Below, piece after piece: positions 60,089 through 64,000 of a stretch of DNA of 64,000 nucleotides (position 1 is its first letter; each line of letters begins with the position of its first letter). Location: positions 186,001 through 250,000 of the forward strand of contig NZ_CP121687.1 of NCBI RefSeq assembly GCF_038396635.1, given 5' to 3'. The notes under the pieces were generated by a model. That model ran no database searches and was not told the origin of the DNA. It worked only from the letters and a program-made list of their open reading frames with translations. The stretch is from Defluviitalea saccharophila (lineage in GTDB: Bacteria; Bacillota; Clostridia; Lachnospirales; Defluviitaleaceae). A program made the position numbers and the translations under genes.

Positions 60089-61471
60089 ATGGAAAAGTCT
60101 ATGGAGAAAGTTGTTGCCTTAGCAAAAAATAGAGGATTCGTCTATCCTGGATCAGAGATCTATGGAGGCTTATCTAACACATGGGATTACGGTCCTCTAG
60201 GGGTTGAACTTAAAAACAACGTAAAAAAAGCTTGGTGGAAGAAATTCATTCAAGAAAGTACTTACAATGTTGGAGTGGATTGTGCAATTTTGATGAATCC
60301 ACAAGTATGGGTAGCTTCAGGCCATGTAGGAGGATTCAATGATCCCCTTATGGATTGTAAAGATTGTAAAGAAAGATTTAGAGCTGACCAGCTGATAGAA
60401 AATTATGCAAAAGAAAACGGAATACAGATTTCTGTTGACGGCTGGGACAATTCTCAGATGAAACAGTACATTGATGAGAATAACATTCCTTGTCCCAGCT
60501 GCGGAGCGCATAATTTTACAGATATAAGACAATTTAATCTTATGTTTAAAACCCATCAGGGCGTAACAGAGGATTCAAAAAATGTTGTTTACTTACGCCC
60601 GGAAACAGCTCAGGGTATCTTTGTTAATTTCAAAAATGTGCAAAGAACTGCTAGAAAGAAAATACCTTTTGGAATAGGACAAATTGGAAAATCCTTTAGA
60701 AATGAAATTACTCCTGGAAACTTCACATTCAGAACCAGAGAATTTGAACAAATGGAATTGGAATTTTTCTGTGAACCGGGAAAAGATTTGGAATGGTTTA
60801 ATTATTGGAAAGAATTTTGTAAAAAATGGCTTTTAGATTTAGGCATCAAGGAAGAACATATGCGTATCAGAGATCACTCCCCAGAAGAGCTGTCCCATTA
60901 CAGCAATGCTACATCTGACATTGAGTACTTATTCCCATTTGGATGGGGAGAATTATGGGGTATAGCAGACAGAACGGATTATGACTTAAAGCAGCATCAA
61001 GAACATTCAGGAGAAGATATGAGTTATTTTGATCCAAATCTGAATGAGAAGTATATTCCTTATTGCGTAGAACCTTCCTTAGGTGCAGATCGTGTGACAC
61101 TGGCATTTTTATGTGAGGCTTATGATGAAGAAGAAGTTGGAGAAGGAGATGTAAGAACAGTACTTAGATTCCATCCTGCGTTAGCACCTGTTAAAGCCGC
61201 AGTTTTACCTCTTTCTAAAAAACTTTCGGATTCTGCGTTTAAAATCTATGAAAACTTGGCAAAACTATATAATGTGCAATTTGATGAAAGCGGCAGCATT
61301 GGAAAGCGTTATAGAAGACAAGATGAAATAGGAACGCCTTTCTGTATTACTTATGATTTTGATTCAGAAACCGATCATTCCGTAACGGTTAGAAATAGAG
61401 ATACAATGGAGCAAGAAAGAATCAAAATTGAAGATTTAGAATCTTATTTAAAAGACAAGATGGATTTTTAA
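60089..61471 (+). CDS. glyS: Glycyl-tRNA synthetase (alpha2 type)
   Basis: A 460-residue class II synthetase of the dimeric, eukaryote-like type, not the GlyQ/GlyS tetramer. Features are [29 protein letters not shown], zinc-like cysteines CKDCKERF and CPSCGAH, motif 2 in [21 protein letters not shown], and motif 3 in [13 protein letters not shown]. The C-terminal anticodon domain ends at KMDF. The ATG after GTGGAGG gives [12 protein letters not shown]; an in-frame extension upstream would read through the T-box terminator. Confidence 0.96.
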   Translation: MEKSMEKVVALAKNRGFVYPGSEIYGGLSNTWDYGPLGVELKNNVKKAWWKKFIQESTYNVGVDCAILMNPQVWVASGHVGGFNDPLMDCKDCKERFRADQLIENYAKENGIQISVDGWDNSQMKQYIDENNIPCPSCGAHNFTDIRQFNLMFKTHQGVTEDSKNVVYLRPETAQGIFVNFKNVQRTARKKIPFGIGQIGKSFRNEITPGNFTFRTREFEQMELEFFCEPGKDLEWFNYWKEFCKKWLLDLGIKEEHMRIRDHSPEELSHYSNATSDIEYLFPFGWGELWGIADRTDYDLKQHQEHSGEDMSYFDPNLNEKYIPYCVEPSLGADRVTLAFLCEAYDEEEVGEGDVRTVLRFHPALAPVKAAVLPLSKKLSDSAFKIYENLAKLYNVQFDESGSIGKRYRRQDEIGTPFCITYDFDSETDHSVTVRNRDTMEQERIKIEDLESYLKDKMDF

Positions 61472-61512
61472 AATTTTTTAAAAATCCCTCTATGATTTTT
61501 TAGGTTTTATGT

Positions 61513-61518
61513 TATAAT
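61513..61518 (+). promoter_or_regulatory. Probable -10 box of the ppdK promoter
   Basis: TATAAT about 130 bases before ppdK; no good -35 box is seen. In the leader, AATAGACAAAACTT (61532-61545) can pair imperfectly with AAGTTTTGCTATT (61594-61606), giving a large hairpin of unknown role. Confidence 0.4.
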
Positions 61519-61649
61519 TATTAATGACATGAATAGACAAAACTTGGTAATAGAAAGAGATTAATAACAATTTTCGTTCCATATAATTAATGAAAGTTTT
61601 GCTATTCTATAACAAAAGAACATCTAAAAATATATAGGAGGTAATTTTC

Positions 61650-64000
61650 ATGAGTAAGAAGTTTGTTTACATGTTCAGTGAAGGCGATGCATCAATGAGA
61701 GAGATCCTCGGTGGAAAAGGTGCAAACTTAGCTGAAATGACAAAATTAGGACTTCCAATTCCACAAGGATTTACCGTTTCTACAGAAGCATGTAATGAAT
61801 ATTATGAAAACGGTCAAAAAATTTCTGATGAAATTGTAAAACAAATTGAAGAATCCTTAGCTAAGTTAGAAGAAATTTCAGGTAAAAAATTTGGTGATAT
61901 CGAAAATCCTTTACTTGTATCTGTGCGTTCCGGAGCAAGAGCTTCAATGCCTGGTATGATGGATACAATCTTAAACTTAGGATTAACTGACCAAGCGGTT
62001 GAAGGATTTGCAAAAGCTACTGACAATCCTCGTTTTGCTTATGATTCATATAGAAGATTTATTCAAATGTTCTCTGATGTTGTTATGGGCATTCCTAAGT
62101 CTAAATTCGAAAGAGTTTTAGATGAAATTAAAGAAGAAAAAGGTGTAGAATACGATACTGAGTTAACAGCAGATGATATGAAAAATGTTGTTGCTCAATT
62201 TAAAGAACTTTACAAACAAGAAAAGGGAGAAGATTTCCCACAAGATCCTAAGAAACAATTAATGGAAGCTGTTACAGCGGTATTCCGTTCCTGGAACAAT
62301 CCTCGTGCGATCGTATACAGAAGAATGAATGACATTCCTAGCAGCTGGGGAACTGCTGTTAACGTTCAAATGATGGTATTTGGTAATATGGGTGAAACAT
62401 CCGGTACAGGTGTTGCCTTCACAAGAAACCCTGCTACAGGAGAAAAAGCTATCTACGGAGAATACCTCATCAATGCTCAAGGAGAAGACGTTGTTGCTGG
62501 TATCCGTACACCAAAACCAATCAAGACTTTAGAAGAAGATATGCCTGAAGTATATCAACAATTCATGGATATCGCTAACAAGCTTGAAAACCACTACAGA
62601 GACATGCAAGACATGGAATTTACCATTGAAAATAAAAAATTATATTTCCTTCAAACTCGTAATGGTAAAAGAACAGCTGCAGCTGCATTAAAAATCGCTG
62701 TTGATTTAGTTGAAGAAGGACTTATCACAGAAGAAGAAGCTTTACTTAAAGTAGATCCAAAACAATTAGACCAATTATTGCATCCTGCATTTGATGCTAA
62801 GGCATTAAAAGCTGCTAAACCAATCGGAAGAGGTCTTCCAGCATCTCCAGGAGCTGCTGCAGGTAGAGTATACTTTACAGCTGATGATGCAAAAGCTGCT
62901 AAAGAAGCAGGAGAAAGAGTTATCTTAGTACGTCTTGAAACATCTCCAGAAGATATTGAAGGAATGGTAGCTGCTCAAGGTATCTTAACTGCTCGTGGAG
63001 GTATGACATCTCATGCTGCCGTAGTAGCAAGAGGTATGGGAACATGCTGCGTATCCGGACTTGGAGAAATTAAAATCAATGAAGAAGAAAAGTATTTCAC
63101 ATTAGGTGGACAAACTTTCCATGAAGGAGATTACATTTCTTTAGACGGTTCTACAGGTAATGTTTACGGAGAAGACATTCCAACTGTTGAGCCAGAAATC
63201 TCTGGCGATTTTGCTAAATTCATGGGATGGGCTGACAAAGTAAGAACACTTCAAGTTAGAACAAATGCTGATACACCAAAAGATGCTAGAGTTGCAGTAG
63301 AATTTGGTGCAGAAGGAATTGGTTTAACTCGTACAGAGCATATGTTCTTTGAAGAAGATCGTATTCCTAAAGTACGTAAGATGATCCTTGCTAAGACAGA
63401 AGAAGAAAGAAGAAAAGCTTTAGAGGCACTTCTTCCATTACAAAGAGAAGACTTCATTGGAATTTATGAAGCTATGGAAGGACGTCCTGTAACTGTACGT
63501 CTTCTTGACCCACCATTACATGAGTTCTTACCTCAAGCAGATGAAGATATCAAAGCTTTAGCTCAAGATATGGGAGTAACATTTGAAGAATTAAAAGCTA
63601 CTGTAGAATCCTTACATGAATTCAACCCAATGATGGGTCATCGTGGATGCCGTTTGGCAGTATCTTATCCAGAAATTGCAGAAATGCAAGCTAGAGCAAT
63701 TATTGAAGCTGCTGTACAAGTTAAGAAAGACAAAGGATATGATATCGTACCTGAAATCATGATTCCTTTAGTTGGAGACGTTAAAGAATTAGCATACGTT
63801 AAATCCGTAGTTGTAAAAACAGCTGATGAAATCATTAAAGAAGCAGGAATCGAATTAACTTATAAAGTTGGTACAATGATTGAAATCCCAAGAGCAGCAG
63901 TAACTGCAGACGAAATTGCAAAAGAAGCTGAATTCTTCTCCTTTGGTACAAACGACTTAACACAAATGACCTTTGGATTCTCCCGTGACGATGCAGGAAA
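61650..64000 (+). CDS. ppdK: Pyruvate, phosphate dikinase, N-terminal and central part (runs off the window)
   Basis: About 783 of the usual roughly 875 residues are present. PPDK interconverts pyruvate, ATP and Pi with PEP, AMP and PPi, serving pyrophosphate-linked glycolysis or gluconeogenesis in anaerobes. The nucleotide domain has GGKGANLAEM, SVRSGARASMPGMMDT and WNNPRAIVYRR. The phosphohistidine domain has the active-site motif GGMTSHAAVVARGMG. The PEP-binding barrel begins with GLTRTEHMFFEEDR and continues through FNPMMGHRGCR. AGGAGG precedes the ATG. The final catalytic cysteine region lies past the edge. Confidence 0.97.
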   Translation, partial: MSKKFVYMFSEGDASMREILGGKGANLAEMTKLGLPIPQGFTVSTEACNEYYENGQKISDEIVKQIEESLAKLEEISGKKFGDIENPLLVSVRSGARASMPGMMDTILNLGLTDQAVEGFAKATDNPRFAYDSYRRFIQMFSDVVMGIPKSKFERVLDEIKEEKGVEYDTELTADDMKNVVAQFKELYKQEKGEDFPQDPKKQLMEAVTAVFRSWNNPRAIVYRRMNDIPSSWGTAVNVQMMVFGNMGETSGTGVAFTRNPATGEKAIYGEYLINAQGEDVVAGIRTPKPIKTLEEDMPEVYQQFMDIANKLENHYRDMQDMEFTIENKKLYFLQTRNGKRTAAAALKIAVDLVEEGLITEEEALLKVDPKQLDQLLHPAFDAKALKAAKPIGRGLPASPGAAAGRVYFTADDAKAAKEAGERVILVRLETSPEDIEGMVAAQGILTARGGMTSHAAVVARGMGTCCVSGLGEIKINEEEKYFTLGGQTFHEGDYISLDGSTGNVYGEDIPTVEPEISGDFAKFMGWADKVRTLQVRTNADTPKDARVAVEFGAEGIGLTRTEHMFFEEDRIPKVRKMILAKTEEERRKALEALLPLQREDFIGIYEAMEGRPVTVRLLDPPLHEFLPQADEDIKALAQDMGVTFEELKATVESLHEFNPMMGHRGCRLAVSYPEIAEMQARAIIEAAVQVKKDKGYDIVPEIMIPLVGDVKELAYVKSVVVKTADEIIKEAGIELTYKVGTMIEIPRAAVTADEIAKEAEFFSFGTNDLTQMTFGFSRDDAG

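Overview
The window reads as chromosomal DNA of a low-G+C, anaerobic, endospore-forming member of the Clostridia. Evidence: AT-rich sequence with AGGAGG ribosome-binding sites throughout; sporulation genes (yqfC, yqfD, cotJABC); an [FeFe] hydrogenase operon with a hydrogenase-like sensor; pyruvate phosphate dikinase; a T-box; and nitrogen control by an ANTAR antiterminator. A family such as Lachnospiraceae or Defluviitaleaceae would fit, but that is a guess. Gene density is high, most genes lie on the + strand, and only one mobile element is seen.

Layout. 1-210 is the end of a uridine kinase gene. 0.4-8.2 kb is a compact histidine operon hisZGDCBHAF-hisIE behind a consensus promoter, followed by a small membrane protein and a cluster of strong palindromes (8.65-8.82 kb). 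8.9-11.5 kb is a three-gene lipid-linked sugar transfer cassette (GT2, small drug-resistance-like transporter, GT39-like). 11.6-12.8 kb encodes an AlbA_2/HATPase-type regulator. 12.9-16.0 kb is a sensory module (DRTGG protein, RsbW/RsbT-like kinase, HsfB-like hydrogenase homologue, second DRTGG protein, PHP protein). It sits directly upstream of a four-subunit HndABCD-type NAD(P)-linked [FeFe] hydrogenase (16.2-20.7 kb). 20.8-33.1 kb holds single genes: M14 peptidase, DUF1015, a small YtxH-like protein, an IS481-like insertion sequence with unusually long 27-bp flanking repeats, a VanY-type peptidase, alaS, a PEP-synthase-like protein and a CapA lipoprotein.

33.1-47.6 kb is a nitrogen-assimilation island: glnN-asnA on the minus strand, divergent from a split glutamate synthase (glutaminase, FMN synthase, ferredoxin, FAD oxidoreductase and GXGXG subunits), then type I glnA, the ANTAR regulator nitR, dapF, dapL and asnB. 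Three leaders in this island (before asnA, before the glutamate synthase operon and before asnB) share one design. A hairpin with the hexaloop AAAGGC starts at or within a few bases of the predicted transcript start, and its loop and 3' strand are also the 5' arm of an intrinsic terminator. This is what an ANTAR-protein antitermination switch should look like, and the candidate regulator is encoded in the middle of its own regulon. I consider this the most interesting system in the window.

47.6-61.5 kb is a housekeeping and sporulation block: rpsU, yqeY, yqfC, yqfD, phoH, a PgpH-type HD phosphodiesterase, ybeY, a DUF3048 lipoprotein, cdd, inverted cotJABC, era, mgtE, yqzL, recO and a T-box-controlled glyS. 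The window ends inside ppdK.

All calls come from reading the sequence. No database search was possible, so family names rest on recognised motifs and gene order.
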